DNA from: an uncultured Rhodopila sp.
GTDB lineage: Bacteria > Pseudomonadota > Alphaproteobacteria > Acetobacterales > Acetobacteraceae
Assembly: GCF_903915725.1 (NCBI RefSeq)
Contig: NZ_CAIWTY010000085.1
Coordinates: 1 to 53,681, forward strand
Direction: 5' to 3'
DNA length: 53,681 nucleotides
A program made the position numbers and the translations under genes. The notes under the pieces are model-generated. The model was not told the origin of the DNA, did not search any database, and saw only the letters and a list, made by a program, of their open reading frames with translations. Positions 9,303 to 17,393 of this stretch are shown here, piece by piece; the stretch's first letter is position 1, and every line of letters begins with the position of its first letter.

Positions 9303-10247
9303 ATGACCCACGCCCTCCGCCCCTGGCTGACAGGCGCCCTGTTCGCGGCCGGTCTCGCGGTTTCGGCCAACGCGGCGCCCCCGGCCCCGCCGCAGCAGAT
9401 CTTTGGCAGCCCCGACGATGCGGTGGCCGCCCTGGTCAAGGCCGAACAGGCCGGCGACGAAAAGGCCATGCGCGGAATCTTTGGCCCGGGCGCCGAGAAG
9501 CTCGTCAGTTCCGGCGACCGGGTGGCCGACGCGGCGGGCCGTCAGCGCTTCCTGGACTCCTATGCGGCGGCGCACAGCCTGACGCCGCAGGATGACGGCA
9601 GCATCGTGCTGAGCATCGGTCCGAACGCCTGGCCGCTGCCGATACCGCTGGTGAAGGCGGATAACGGCTGGCGCTTCGATGCCGCCTCCGGCGCGCAGCA
9701 GATCATCGACCGCCGCATCGGCCGCAACGAGCTGCTGACCATCCGCACCTTGCTCGCCAGCGTCGAGGCGGAGAAGGACTACTTCGACCGCGTGCAACGC
9801 GGCACCGGCACCGGCGTCTACGCCGATCGGCTGTTCAGCACGCCGGGGCAGGAGGACGGGTTGTACTGGGAGGCGGAGGAAGGCGAGGCGCCCAGCCCGC
9901 TGGCGCCGCTCATCGAGCAGGCGCGGGACGAAGGCTATCCAGGCGCCGCCTCGCCCGCCGGCAAGCAGGAGCCGTATCACGGCTACTTCTTCAAGATCCT
10001 GAAGGCGCAGGGTCCGAATGCACCGGGCGGCGCGAAGAGCTACCTGAGCGGCGGCAAGATGACCGGCGGCTTCGCGTTCCTGGCCTGGCCGGCAGCGTAT
10101 GAGAACAGCGGGGTCATGACCTTTGCGGTCGACCAGGACGGCGTCGTGTTCCAGAAGGATCTGGGCGCCGCGACCGGCAAGATCGCGGCGGGGATCACGC
10201 GATTCGACCCCGATGTCACCTGGGCGCGGGTGGATATCAGCGACTGA
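9303..10247 (+). CDS. DUF2950 exported protein
   Basis: 314 residues with a signal peptide (hydrophobic to ANAAPP near residue 26). Then comes the DUF2950 domain: FGSPDDAVAALVKAEQAGD, GWRFDAASGAQQIIDRRIGRNEL, the GQEDGLYW block, EPYHGYFFKILKAQG, GGFAFLAWPAAY and a C-terminal VVFQKDLG. The ATG at 9303 follows GAGGAG with 7 nt spacing; an ATG at 9288 overlapping the previous stop is a weaker choice. DUF3300 and DUF2950 genes are commonly adjacent, so this is an operon of two envelope proteins of unknown role. Confidence 0.88.
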   Translation: MTHALRPWLTGALFAAGLAVSANAAPPAPPQQIFGSPDDAVAALVKAEQAGDEKAMRGIFGPGAEKLVSSGDRVADAAGRQRFLDSYAAAHSLTPQDDGSIVLSIGPNAWPLPIPLVKADNGWRFDAASGAQQIIDRRIGRNELLTIRTLLASVEAEKDYFDRVQRGTGTGVYADRLFSTPGQEDGLYWEAEEGEAPSPLAPLIEQARDEGYPGAASPAGKQEPYHGYFFKILKAQGPNAPGGAKSYLSGGKMTGGFAFLAWPAAYENSGVMTFAVDQDGVVFQKDLGAATGKIAAGITRFDPDVTWARVDISD

Positions 10248-10276
10248 TAGCGGCGGGGCCGGCGGGGGGATCGTCA

Positions 10277-10546
10277 TCATTCATGGCACCAAATGCCTTC
10301 CTCGGCATCCAACGGCTCATCGAGGACAGGCGCGGTGAGGTCGAAGCCTTCCGGAATGGTAACCGAGCCGCGCATGCTGCCGAATAGATCCTGAATGGCC
10401 AGAGCCTGCGGAGGCAGCAGGACACCGACCGTTCGGCCGCGTTTGGTGATGATGACGCGCTCCAGTTCGTGGCCTGCCAGGCGGTCGAGGATGGTTAGGC
10501 ACTTGGCCTTGAACTCGGACGCGGTCATGGTTTCGGTCGTGGCCAT
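10277..10546 (-). CDS. Orphan Phd/YefM-type antitoxin
   Basis: 89 residues beginning MATTETMTASEFKAKCLTIL, then ERVIITKRGRTVGVLLPP: the classical Phd/YefM DNA-binding fold of type II antitoxins. The C-terminal part (GSVTIPEGFDL, DEPLDAEEGIW) is the usual toxin-binding tail. No toxin gene follows: just past its stop lies the end of the convergent DUF2950 gene. ATG at 10544-10546 was chosen from the conserved start of the family. The cognate PIN toxin has presumably been lost. Confidence 0.8.
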   Translation of the reverse strand: MATTETMTASEFKAKCLTILDRLAGHELERVIITKRGRTVGVLLPPQALAIQDLFGSMRGSVTIPEGFDLTAPVLDEPLDAEEGIWCHE

Positions 10547-10730
10547 CGGACACCTGATCTGATTGGTCCGTGGTGAGGACCAGAGTTGAGTCGGCACGGC
10601 TATGCGGTTCAAGGGATTTCGCCCGGCGGCGCGCCTTTCGGAGGATGCCTACGCTTTCGGATTCAGCAACGGCTGTACTCCTGGCCGCCGGTGGTTAGCG
10701 GTTTGTCGGTCTCGACGCCTGGTTTCCCGC

Positions 10731-10742
10731 ATTGTTGACAAT
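10731..10742. promoter_or_regulatory. Candidate GntR operator 1
   Basis: ATTGTTGACAAT is a perfect 5-bp inverted repeat around a 2-nt centre and fits the GntR-family pattern GT-N-N-AC. It lies 28 bp upstream of the first candidate ATG of the GntR gene. Its TTGACA could also be the -35 element, which would make it a good repression site. Confidence 0.5.
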
Positions 10743-10769
10743 CTTGGCTCGCTATGGCTGATGCGCGCC

Positions 10770-11504
10770 ATGCAATCGCCCGCCAGCGCCCGGATTGTTG
10801 ACATAGTTCAAAAGACACCGACTCAGCCGGCAACCCAAGCCGGTGCCGGCGAGACGCTCTCGGACCATGTCCTGCGGCTGATCCAGACGGCCATCGTCAA
10901 AGGCGACATCGCGCCCGGCAGCAAGATCTCCGAGCCGGAACTGGCCCGCGCCTACGGCATCAGCCGCGGTCCGCTGCGCGAGGCGCTGCACCGGCTGGAG
11001 GGCCAGAAGCTGCTGGTGCGCGTACCGCATGCCGGCGCCCGCGTGGTGTCGCTCAGCCGGCAGGAACTGAGTGAACTCTACCAGATCCGCGAATCGCTCG
11101 AGGGCATGGCCTGCCGGCTCGCGGCCGAGCGCATGCAGCCGGAGCAGGTCGAGGAACTACGCGGCGTGCTGCGCGAGCATGAGCGCGATGCGACCTTCCA
11201 GGCCGGGCGCGGCTATTACCAGCAGGAAGGCGACTACGACTTCCACTACCGCATCGTCCAGGGCAGCGGAAACCGGATGCTGTTCCGCCTGCTCTGCGAT
11301 GAGCTCTACCAACTGGCTCGCATGTATCGCATCCAGTATTCCGCCACGCCCAACCGCCCGGGCCAGGCTTTCGCCGAGCATCACCGCATCCTCGACGCCA
11401 TCGCCGACGGCGACGGCGAGTTATCCGAACTACTGATGCGGCGGCACATCCGCGCCTCCCGGCTCAACATCGAACGACAGATCCCGCAGGAGACCCCGAC
11501 ATGA
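10770..11504 (+). CDS. GntR-family regulator (FCD type) of the methylcitrate branch
   Basis: 244 residues with an N-terminal winged helix (LSDHVLRLIQTAIVKGDIAPGSKISEPELARAYGISRGPLREALHRLEGQ) and a C-terminal FCD ligand domain with the metal-binding pattern DFHYRIVQGSGN and EHHRILDAI. ATG 10770 or 10761 is likely; neither has a good Shine-Dalgarno site, and an earlier in-frame ATG at 10602 would include the operator region. Its stop overlaps acnD by 4 nt (ATGA). GntR genes are usual neighbours of prp/acnD genes and respond to a methylcitrate intermediate; the ligand here is inferred. Confidence 0.85.
   Translation: MQSPASARIVDIVQKTPTQPATQAGAGETLSDHVLRLIQTAIVKGDIAPGSKISEPELARAYGISRGPLREALHRLEGQKLLVRVPHAGARVVSLSRQELSELYQIRESLEGMACRLAAERMQPEQVEELRGVLREHERDATFQAGRGYYQQEGDYDFHYRIVQGSGNRMLFRLLCDELYQLARMYRIQYSATPNRPGQAFAEHHRILDAIADGDGELSELLMRRHIRASRLNIERQIPQETPT
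10794..10805. promoter_or_regulatory. Candidate GntR operator 2
   Basis: ATTGTTGACATA repeats ten of twelve bases of the site at 10731-10742, exactly 63 bp downstream (six helical turns). It lies inside the 5' end of the GntR coding sequence, encoding the IVDI residues, so it would serve for looping or roadblock autoregulation. Confidence 0.35.
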
Positions 11505-14110
11505 ACACGCAGTATCGCAAACCGCTTCCCGGCACCGCGCTGGACTATTTCGACGCCCGCGCCGCCGTCGAGGCGATCGCGCCGGGCAGCTACGACCACC
11601 TGCCCTACGTGTCCCGGGTGCTGGCCGAGAACCTGGTGCGCCGCTGCGACCCCGCGCAGCTCACCGATGCGCTGAAGCAACTGATCGAGCGCAAGAGCGA
11701 CCTCGACTTCCCGTGGTATCCGGCCCGCGTGGTCTGCCACGACATCCTCGGCCAGACCGCCCTGGTGGACCTGGCGGGCCTGCGCGACGCGATCGCCGAC
11801 ATGGGTGGCGATCCCGCCAAGGTGAACCCGGTGGTGCCGGTGCAGTTGATCGTCGATCACTCGCTGGCCGTCGAATACAACGGCGACGACAAGAATGCCT
11901 TCGCCAAGAACCGCGCCGTGGAAGACCGCCGCAACGACGATCGCTTCCACTTCATCAACTGGACGAAGCAGGCGTTCGAGAACATGGAAGTGGTGCCGCC
12001 GGGCAACGGCATCATGCACCAGATCAACCTGGAGCGGATGTCGCCGGTCATCCACTCGCAGAACGGCGTCGCCTTCCCCGACACGTTGGTTGGCACCGAC
12101 AGCCACACGCCGCATGTGGACGCACTCGGCGTCATCGCGATTGGCGTGGGCGGCCTGGAAGCCGAGAATGTCATGCTCGGCCGCGCCTCCTGGTTGCGGC
12201 TGCCCGACATCATCGGCGTCGAACTGGTTGGCCGCCGCCAGCCCGGCATCACAGCGACCGACCTCGTGCTGACATTGACGGAATTCCTGCGCAAGGAACG
12301 CGTCGTCGGCGCCTGGCTGGAGTTCTATGGCGAGGGCGCGTCCAGCCTGACCCTGGGCGACCGCGCCACCATCTCCAACATGGCGCCGGAATACGGCGCG
12401 ACGGCGGCGATGTTCTCCATCGACCAGCAGACCATCGAGTATCTGCGGCTGACCGGCCGCGAGGACGCGCAGCTCAAGCTGGTGGAAACCTATGCCCGCA
12501 CCGCCGGCCTGTGGTCCGATACGCTGAAGAACGCCCAATACCCGCGCACGCTGCGCTTCGACCTGTCCACCGTGGTGCGCACCATGGCCGGCCCGTCCAA
12601 CCCGCATCGCCGCCTGCCGGTGTCCGATTTGGCGGCGCGCGGCATAGCGTCTGCGTGGACCCAGGAGCCGGGCCTGATGCCGGACGGCGCGGTGATCATC
12701 GCCGCGATCACGAGCTGCACGAATACGTCGAACCCACGCAACGTGATCGCTGCCGGCCTGCTGGCGCGCAACGCCAACCGGGCGGGACTGACCCGCAAGC
12801 CGTGGGTGAAGTCCTCGCTGGCGCCCGGGTCGAAGACGGTTGCGCTGTATTTGGACGAGGCGGGGCTGACCACGGAGCTGGAGAAGCTCGGCTTTGGCAT
12901 CGTCGCCTTCGCCTGCACCACCTGTAACGGCATGTCGGGCGCGCTTGATCCGAAGATCCAGCAGGAGATCATCGACCGCGACCTGTATTCGACCGCCGTG
13001 CTCTCGGGGAACCGCAACTTCGACGGCCGCATTCACCCGTATGCCAAGCAGGCCTTCCTGGCCTCGCCGCCGCTCGTGGTGGCCTATGCCATCGCCGGCA
13101 CCATCCGCTTCGATATCGAGCAGGATGTGCTGGGCGTGTCCGCTGATGGCAAGGAAATCCGTCTGAAGGATATCTGGCCCAGCGACGAGGAGATCGACGC
13201 GGTGGTCACGGCGTCGGTCAAGCCGGAGCAGTTCCGCAATGTCTACGCGCCGATGTTCGGCAAGGGCGGCGCCCGCCAGAAGGTCAGCCCGCTGTATGAG
13301 TGGCGGCCGCAAAGCACCTACATCCGCCGCCCGCCCTATTGGGAAGGCGCGCTGGCTGGCGAGCGCACACTGACCGGCATGCGCCCGCTCGCGGTGCTCG
13401 GCGACAACATCACAACCGACCATCTGTCGCCGTCCAACGCCATCATGCTGAACAGCGCGGCGGGTGCGTACCTGGCGAAGATGGGCCTGCCGGAGGAGGA
13501 CTTTAACTCCTACGCCACGCATCGTGGCGACCACCTGACGGCGCAGCGCGCCACCTTCGCCAATCCGACCCTGCTGAACGAGATGGTCCGCAACCCGGAC
13601 GGGACTGTGAAGAAAGGCTCGCTGACGCGGGTGGAACCCGAGGGCGAGGTGAAGCGCATCTGGGAAGCGATCGAGACCTACATGGAGCGCAAGCAGCCGC
13701 TGATCATCATCGCGGGTGCCGACTACGGCCAGGGTTCGTCGCGCGACTGGGCGGCCAAGGGCGTGCGCCTGGCGGGTGTCGAGGCCATCGCCGCCGAGGG
13801 TTTCGAACGCATCCACCGCACCAACCTGATCGGCATGGGGGTGCTGCCGTTGGAGTTCAAACCGGGCGTCAACCGTCTGACCCTGGGCCTGGACGGCACC
13901 GAAACCTACGACGTGAAGGGTGCTCGGACGCCTCGCGCGGACCTGACGCTGGTGGTGCACCGGCGGGATGGCTCTTCCGTGGAGGTGCCGGTGACGTGCC
14001 GGTTGGATACGGCCGAGGAAGTGTCGATCTACGAGGCCGGGGGAGTGCTGCAGCGGTTTGCGCAGGATTTTCTCGAAGCTGAGGGGGCGCCGAACAGACA
14101 GGCCGGGTAG
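11501..14110 (+). CDS. acnD: 2-methylisocitrate dehydratase, Fe/S-dependent
   Basis: 869 residues, the length of AcnD rather than AcnA/AcnB. It opens MNTQYRKPLPGT.LDYFDAR as AcnD proteins do. With PrpF it replaces PrpD, dehydrating 2-methylcitrate in propionate catabolism. The 4Fe-4S cysteines are C406 (ITSCTNTSN), C472 and C475 (ACTTCNG). HSQNGVAFPDTLVGTDSHTP and the GADYGQGSSRDWAAKG block of the swivelling domain are present. Start ATG overlaps the GntR stop, so they are translationally coupled. The usual prpB and prpC are not in the window. Confidence 0.92.
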   Translation: MNTQYRKPLPGTALDYFDARAAVEAIAPGSYDHLPYVSRVLAENLVRRCDPAQLTDALKQLIERKSDLDFPWYPARVVCHDILGQTALVDLAGLRDAIADMGGDPAKVNPVVPVQLIVDHSLAVEYNGDDKNAFAKNRAVEDRRNDDRFHFINWTKQAFENMEVVPPGNGIMHQINLERMSPVIHSQNGVAFPDTLVGTDSHTPHVDALGVIAIGVGGLEAENVMLGRASWLRLPDIIGVELVGRRQPGITATDLVLTLTEFLRKERVVGAWLEFYGEGASSLTLGDRATISNMAPEYGATAAMFSIDQQTIEYLRLTGREDAQLKLVETYARTAGLWSDTLKNAQYPRTLRFDLSTVVRTMAGPSNPHRRLPVSDLAARGIASAWTQEPGLMPDGAVIIAAITSCTNTSNPRNVIAAGLLARNANRAGLTRKPWVKSSLAPGSKTVALYLDEAGLTTELEKLGFGIVAFACTTCNGMSGALDPKIQQEIIDRDLYSTAVLSGNRNFDGRIHPYAKQAFLASPPLVVAYAIAGTIRFDIEQDVLGVSADGKEIRLKDIWPSDEEIDAVVTASVKPEQFRNVYAPMFGKGGARQKVSPLYEWRPQSTYIRRPPYWEGALAGERTLTGMRPLAVLGDNITTDHLSPSNAIMLNSAAGAYLAKMGLPEEDFNSYATHRGDHLTAQRATFANPTLLNEMVRNPDGTVKKGSLTRVEPEGEVKRIWEAIETYMERKQPLIIIAGADYGQGSSRDWAAKGVRLAGVEAIAAEGFERIHRTNLIGMGVLPLEFKPGVNRLTLGLDGTETYDVKGARTPRADLTLVVHRRDGSSVEVPVTCRLDTAEEVSIYEAGGVLQRFAQDFLEAEGAPNRQAG

Positions 14111-14124
14111 CGGTTCGGCTTTGT

Positions 14125-14157
14125 GTCATGGCCGGGCTTGGCCCGGCCATCCACGAC
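14125..14157. repeat. REP-like palindrome after acnD
   Basis: GTCATGGCCGGGC, then TTG, then GCCCGGCCATCCACGAC: a hairpin flanked by GTCATG on one side and CATCCACG on the other. The same layout recurs at 22292-22328 and twice at 30450-30538, so it is a dispersed repeat. It starts about 15 bp after the acnD stop and may also act as a transcription end or mRNA stabiliser; no T run follows. Confidence 0.7.
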
Positions 14158-14480
14158 TTTGGCTGCACTGGGCCAGTGTTCCGGATTGGCTCTGTCCTTC
14201 CTTGCCGGATGCAAATGTGAATGGTTGGCCTTAACTGGCCAGGACGGGCCGCGGGACATAGTTCATGGCGCCCGAGGCTGGCGTAATTCTGCTGGAGTGG
14301 GGCGCGAGACGTGATTTGTTCGAAATCGCGTGACAGCAGGCATTTGGTTCGATTTCTGGCTCTCGAAACTTCTTGAGATGAGGGTATGCGCTGAGAGCGT
14401 GCGGTGCCCTGACCCCATTTTGATTCTTCGCCATTAATATAACGAAGCCGTCGGTATTTTTTTTGCGATGGGGGATGGAG
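14158..14480. other. Intergenic region, no gene seen
   Basis: About 320 bp between acnD and a small exported-protein gene. GC content falls toward the right end (an A/T-rich stretch with ATTAATATAACG near 14433-14445 and a T run at 14457-14464), suggesting the promoter region of the next gene. No RNA gene or convincing reading frame is recognisable. Confidence 0.5.
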
Positions 14481-14678
14481 ATGCTAGACTGGTATTCGAA
14501 ATCCGTGCTCAGTGTTATCGCGATTGCGTTGTCGACACTTGCCATCGAAAACGCCAATCAATCCGCGCGGGCCGATAGTGGTGTTACAAAGGTCGCGGTT
14601 TGCGACGTTCGCGACACGACGCTATGTTTTCATCTGACGGAAGACTTCAACCCATTAAGCGCCATGGCGAGACATTGA
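14481..14678 (+). CDS. Small membrane-anchored or exported protein
   Basis: 65 residues starting MLDWYSKSVLSVIAIALSTL. A single N-terminal hydrophobic helix is followed by a polar tail with VTKVAVCDVRDTTLC (two Cys). ATG 14481 is chosen because GGGGG stands 6 nt upstream; an ATG 6 nt earlier abuts that run. Short proteins with a W-Y/F-K-VL-VIA start and a V.ICD segment are common as hypothetical proteins in alphaproteobacteria. Function unknown. The next 160 bp hold no gene. Confidence 0.6.
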   Translation: MLDWYSKSVLSVIAIALSTLAIENANQSARADSGVTKVAVCDVRDTTLCFHLTEDFNPLSAMARH

Positions 14679-14841
14679 TAACGTGGATGTCCGCGAAGTG
14701 CCATATGGTCGCGGCGCCCTGAGAGGTCCGCGGCGAGCGCACGGCTACCGCTTCTATGGCGGCCGGACGCTGCGAGCCGCCAGCAAATATGCCACCGGCA
14801 GAAGGCTGGATTGTCAGCCGCGTTCCATGTAGTCTCGTCGC

Positions 14842-15024
14842 ATGGACGACACTATGCCCATCGCCCCGATACCTGACGGATGGCTCGAAATCCTTGCCGA
14901 GAGCGAGGCCGAGCTTGCCGCCGGGTTGACCGTGGACGGCGACCAGATCATTCGCGAGCTTTACGCTGCGGCCGAGCAGCTTGAGGCCAAGCAACAGGCC
15001 GGCAAGGCCACCCGCGGCCGTTGA
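14842..15024 (+). CDS. Antitoxin of ParE/RelE-type pair
   Basis: 60 residues, acidic in the middle (WLEILAESEAELAAG) and basic at the end (KQQAGKATRGR), typical of short ParD-like antitoxins that lie directly upstream of a ParE-like toxin. Its stop TGA overlaps the TTG start of the toxin gene by one codon frame, so the two are translationally coupled. ATG 14842 is taken; ATG 14857 is an alternative. No strong ribosome-binding site is seen. By family behaviour it should bind the toxin and the shared promoter. Confidence 0.65.
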   Translation: MDDTMPIAPIPDGWLEILAESEAELAAGLTVDGDQIIRELYAAAEQLEAKQQAGKATRGR

Positions 15025-15314
15025 TTGTTTTGTCTCCCCGCGCCGGACGACAGGTGCGTGAACTTCAAAGGCATTATCAGGATCGAGGGCGGCCGGAGGC
15101 TATCAGAAGTCTTGCCGCCGCGCTTGAAACTGCGTGGCAAAGTATCGTCACCAAGCCGGAAGCCGGACTTCCCGCCCCGCGTCCCTATCCACAACTCGCC
15201 CGGCCGGGCCGGGCATGGGTAAAGGCCGGGCGATACTGGGTTGCTTACGCCATTCAGCCACCCGCCATTGTTGCCGTGTTCTACGAGACGGCGAACATCC
15301 CCGGTCGTCTGTAG
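15021..15314 (+). CDS. ParE/RelE-family toxin
   Basis: 97 residues from TTG 15021 (MIVLSPRAGRQVRELQRHY). The fold markers are the N-terminal helical hairpin, the segment with PEAGLPAPRPYPQLARPGRAW, and the end of the beta-sheet GRYWVAYAI.PPAIVAVFYETANIP, as in ParE-type toxins, which inhibit gyrase or cleave mRNA. A TTG start overlapping the antitoxin stop would keep toxin yield low. Its stop TAG (15312-15314) immediately abuts the end of the convergent broken DUF29 gene. Confidence 0.8.
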   Translation: MIVLSPRAGRQVRELQRHYQDRGRPEAIRSLAAALETAWQSIVTKPEAGLPAPRPYPQLARPGRAWVKAGRYWVAYAIQPPAIVAVFYETANIPGRL

Positions 15315-15756
15315 CTGGCCGTGTTCGGGCCAGAACTCCGGGTCAATGACTTGCTCAAAGGACCAGGGACAGACGACCGGAAAGACCGCGCGATCAAGAC
15401 CGGTTTCGCGTGCCGCCCCCAAGACCGCAAGCTTGTAGCCCGATGCGATCGAAGCATCGAGCGTGGCCTTCAGGCTCGGGTTATCGAGCAGGTGGTCGGC
15501 CAGCCGATGGCGTTGTTCCTCGATGGTTAGACGCCGGATCGTCCCGCGCGCCGAGGGTTGAAACCGCCATTTCAAAATGGTGCATCAGCAAGACGGACAG
15601 GCGGTTCACAAATTCCCGCTTCTCGGATCGGCCCATGCTCTCGATTTCCTCGGCGATGTGCTCGATGTCGGCTTCGGAGAGTCTGCCGGCACGCAGCACC
15701 CGGGCCTGCTCATTGGCCCGGGCGAAAAAATCCTGGTCATAGAGGGTGTTGCTCAT
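15315..15756 (-). pseudogene. DUF29 gene, frameshifted and without its stop
   Basis: The N-terminal half (15756 down to about 15578) reads MSNTLYDQDFFARANEQAR... and matches the intact DUF29 neighbour closely. At the run AAAA (15573-15576, TTTT on the coding strand) the homology jumps to another frame (KWRFQPSARG...), consistent with one extra T. The end FWPEHG matches the neighbour's FWPGHG, but the stop slot at 15315-15317 is CAG, so the shifted frame reads on into the ParE gene. A sequencing error could explain the frameshift but not the lost stop. Confidence 0.8.
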
Positions 15757-15848
15757 ACCCTTCTATGTCACGGTTTAGCTGGACGGTCACTTATGCAGCA
15801 ATTCGCTTTCCGGCCGGTGCCTCGTCCACGCCGCGCCCGGGCGGCCGG

Positions 15849-16289
15849 CTAGCCGTGTCCGGGCCAGAAGTCCTCGTCCATGATCTGCTCGAACGTCCAC
15901 GGGCAGGACACCGGAAAGGTCTTCCTCGGCAAGCCGGTTTCGCCCGCGGCTACGATGACGGCGTCGCGGTATGCTTGCTCGGTTGCCAGGGGTAGGGCGC
16001 TCTTCAGGCTCGGGCTATCATCCAGATGCCGCTCCAGGGCATGACGCTGGACCGAGATTGTTGCTTCCCAACTTGATCCGCGGCGGCCCGGTTGGAACTG
16101 CCATTTCAACAGATGCTGCAAAAGCACGATCAGGCGATTGACCAGTTCGCGCTTTTCGGCCCGGCCCATGCTCTCGATTTCCTCGGCGATGTGCTCGATG
16201 TCGGCGTCAGACAATTTGCCGGCGCGCAACAACCGGGCCTGCTCATTGGCCCAGGCGAAAAAGTCCTGGTCATAGAGGGTGTTGCTCAT
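15849..16289 (-). CDS. DUF29 family protein, intact copy
   Basis: 146 residues: an N-terminal YDQDFFAWANEQA...LRAGKLSDADIEHIAEEIESMG block, a central helical region LVNRLIVLLQHLLKWQFQP, and the C-terminal CPWTFEQIMDEDFWPGHG, the complete DUF29 layout of about 145 residues. ATG 16289 follows AAGGGG; an in-frame start 15 nt earlier is weaker. DUF29 proteins are cytosolic helical proteins of unknown function, often present in many copies in cyanobacteria and alphaproteobacteria. The neighbouring copies on both sides are decayed. Confidence 0.88.
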   Translation of the reverse strand: MSNTLYDQDFFAWANEQARLLRAGKLSDADIEHIAEEIESMGRAEKRELVNRLIVLLQHLLKWQFQPGRRGSSWEATISVQRHALERHLDDSPSLKSALPLATEQAYRDAVIVAAGETGLPRKTFPVSCPWTFEQIMDEDFWPGHG

Positions 16290-16377
16290 ATCCCCTTTTC
16301 GCACTCATCCGCCGGAATGTCACATGAACCAGAACGAAGCATCGCCCCGGGGTGTCTTTCGACGAGAGACAGTAGCT

Positions 16378-16434
16378 TGAGACTGGAAAGGTCTTTCCCG
16401 GTAAGCCGGTTAGTCACGGCCGCGACAGCAACGG
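16378..16434 (-). pseudogene. DUF29 remnant fused to the end of gspJ
   Basis: Plus-strand 16380-16434 (GACTGGAAAGGTCTTTCCCG, GTAAGCCGGTT, then CCGCGACAGCAACGG) matches the internal part of the intact DUF29 gene near 15910-15965 at most positions. In the DUF29 frame it would read like the VAAGETGLPRKTF region. It overlaps the last codons and the stop of gspJ (TGA at 16414-16416), so the third DUF29 copy appears to have joined the 3' end of gspJ and then decayed. Confidence 0.6.
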
Positions 16435-16989
16435 CGCCACCACAATGTCCGGCCATCGCGGCGGATGCGCCCCGGTGAACGTCACCCGCAGCCGGATCAG
16501 CAGCGGCAGCTCCGGCTCCTTCCACGACGAGGCCCATACGCCGGAGCTTTGCCAGTAGCTGATCCCCAGCCTGGCGACACCGCTCATGAGGTCCGTCTCC
16601 TGCGGCGGTGCCAAAGCCCGCAGCGGTTCGCCGTGATGGTAGGGCCGCCACCGCAGCACCAGCCGTGTGCCCGACACCGCCAGCCCCGCCTCGACAGGAA
16701 TGGCGTCCAGTCCCGACCCCGGCACGCGCAACCGGGTGCGTCCGGTCAACGCTGACGAAGACCCGTCGATGGACGCCCGCGCCGCCTCGTCCGCCGGAGC
16801 CAGGTTTTCGATGATCTGCCGCAGGCTGCGGTCCACCGCCTCCAGGTCGGTCTTGCCATCGTCCATGCGCGCTTCCTGCCGCCAGGCGACCAGGCCGAAC
16901 CGCACAGTCTGGCTCAGGCCAAGCAGCAGGAACCCGAACACCGCCAGCGCCACCAGGATCTCCAGCAGGGTGAATCCGCCCTGCCTCAT
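16414..16989 (-). CDS. gspJ: Type II secretion minor pseudopilin GspJ
   Basis: 191 residues with the prepilin signal G-FTLLEILVALAVFGFLLLGLSQ directly at the N-terminus (cleavage after Gly5), then a globular domain with LRQIIENLAP, LVLRWRPYHHG and VARLGISYW...VWASSW, as in GspJ. It overlaps gspI by 4 nt. With I, H and K, GspJ forms the tip of the pseudopilus in the periplasm. The end of the gene coincides with a DUF29 remnant, and gspK, the usual next gene, is missing. Confidence 0.82.
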   Translation of the reverse strand: MRQGGFTLLEILVALAVFGFLLLGLSQTVRFGLVAWRQEARMDDGKTDLEAVDRSLRQIIENLAPADEAARASIDGSSSALTGRTRLRVPGSGLDAIPVEAGLAVSGTRLVLRWRPYHHGEPLRALAPPQETDLMSGVARLGISYWQSSGVWASSWKEPELPLLIRLRVTFTGAHPPRWPDIVVAPLLSRP

Positions 16990-17393
16990 CCGCCGACTTG
17001 CTCGGTGTACAGTTCGACTTCGCGGGCGGAGCCGCCATCGTCCCAGGCGATCCAGACGGTGACGCCATACAGCACCACCGGCACCGACGCCGCACCCCGG
17101 GGACCCACCACTCCCACCGGCCGAACCGTGGCACTCGCCACCGGGGCGATGTGCAGGCGCCAGCGGAAACCGCCGCCATCGTCACCGCGCGTGTCGCCCG
17201 GCGCCAGCTTCTCGCCATGCGTCGCGGCCGTCAGGCGGGACTTCGCGCGCACCAGCGCCTGGTCCACCATGGTCGCGGTCCGCGTCGCGCGCAGGCCGGT
17301 GCCCACCGCCGCCATCAGCGCCGCCGCCGCCATGCCGGCGATGATCAGCGCGATGATCACCTCCAGCAGGGTGAAGCCGCGCTGCCGCCTCAT
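16986..17393 (-). CDS. gspI: Type II secretion minor pseudopilin GspI
   Basis: 135 residues beginning MRRQRG-FTLLEVIIALIIAG, a class III prepilin signal with Glu at +5 after the cleavage site, then a short domain with ALVRAKSRLTAATHGEKL, FRWRLHIAPV and a C-terminal VWIAWDDGGSAREVELYTEQVG, the usual GspI profile (QA.LAKS...L and a late strand). It overlaps gspF upstream and gspJ downstream by 4 nt each, so the four genes E-F-I-J form one translationally coupled operon. Confidence 0.85.
   Translation of the reverse strand: MRRQRGFTLLEVIIALIIAGMAAAALMAAVGTGLRATRTATMVDQALVRAKSRLTAATHGEKLAPGDTRGDDGGGFRWRLHIAPVASATVRPVGVVGPRGAASVPVVLYGVTVWIAWDDGGSAREVELYTEQVGG

Noticed and set aside
8604..10280. 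558-codon minus-strand frame opposite DUF3300/DUF2950
   Set aside because: Low-complexity antisense of the repeat-coding tail; it happens to begin where a toxin of the orphan Phd antitoxin would, but carries no toxin motif.
11381..13960. 859-codon open frame on the minus strand opposite acnD
   Set aside because: It mirrors the codon structure of acnD in GC-rich DNA, is rich in His, Arg, Gln and Gly with no domain, and has no ribosome-binding site.
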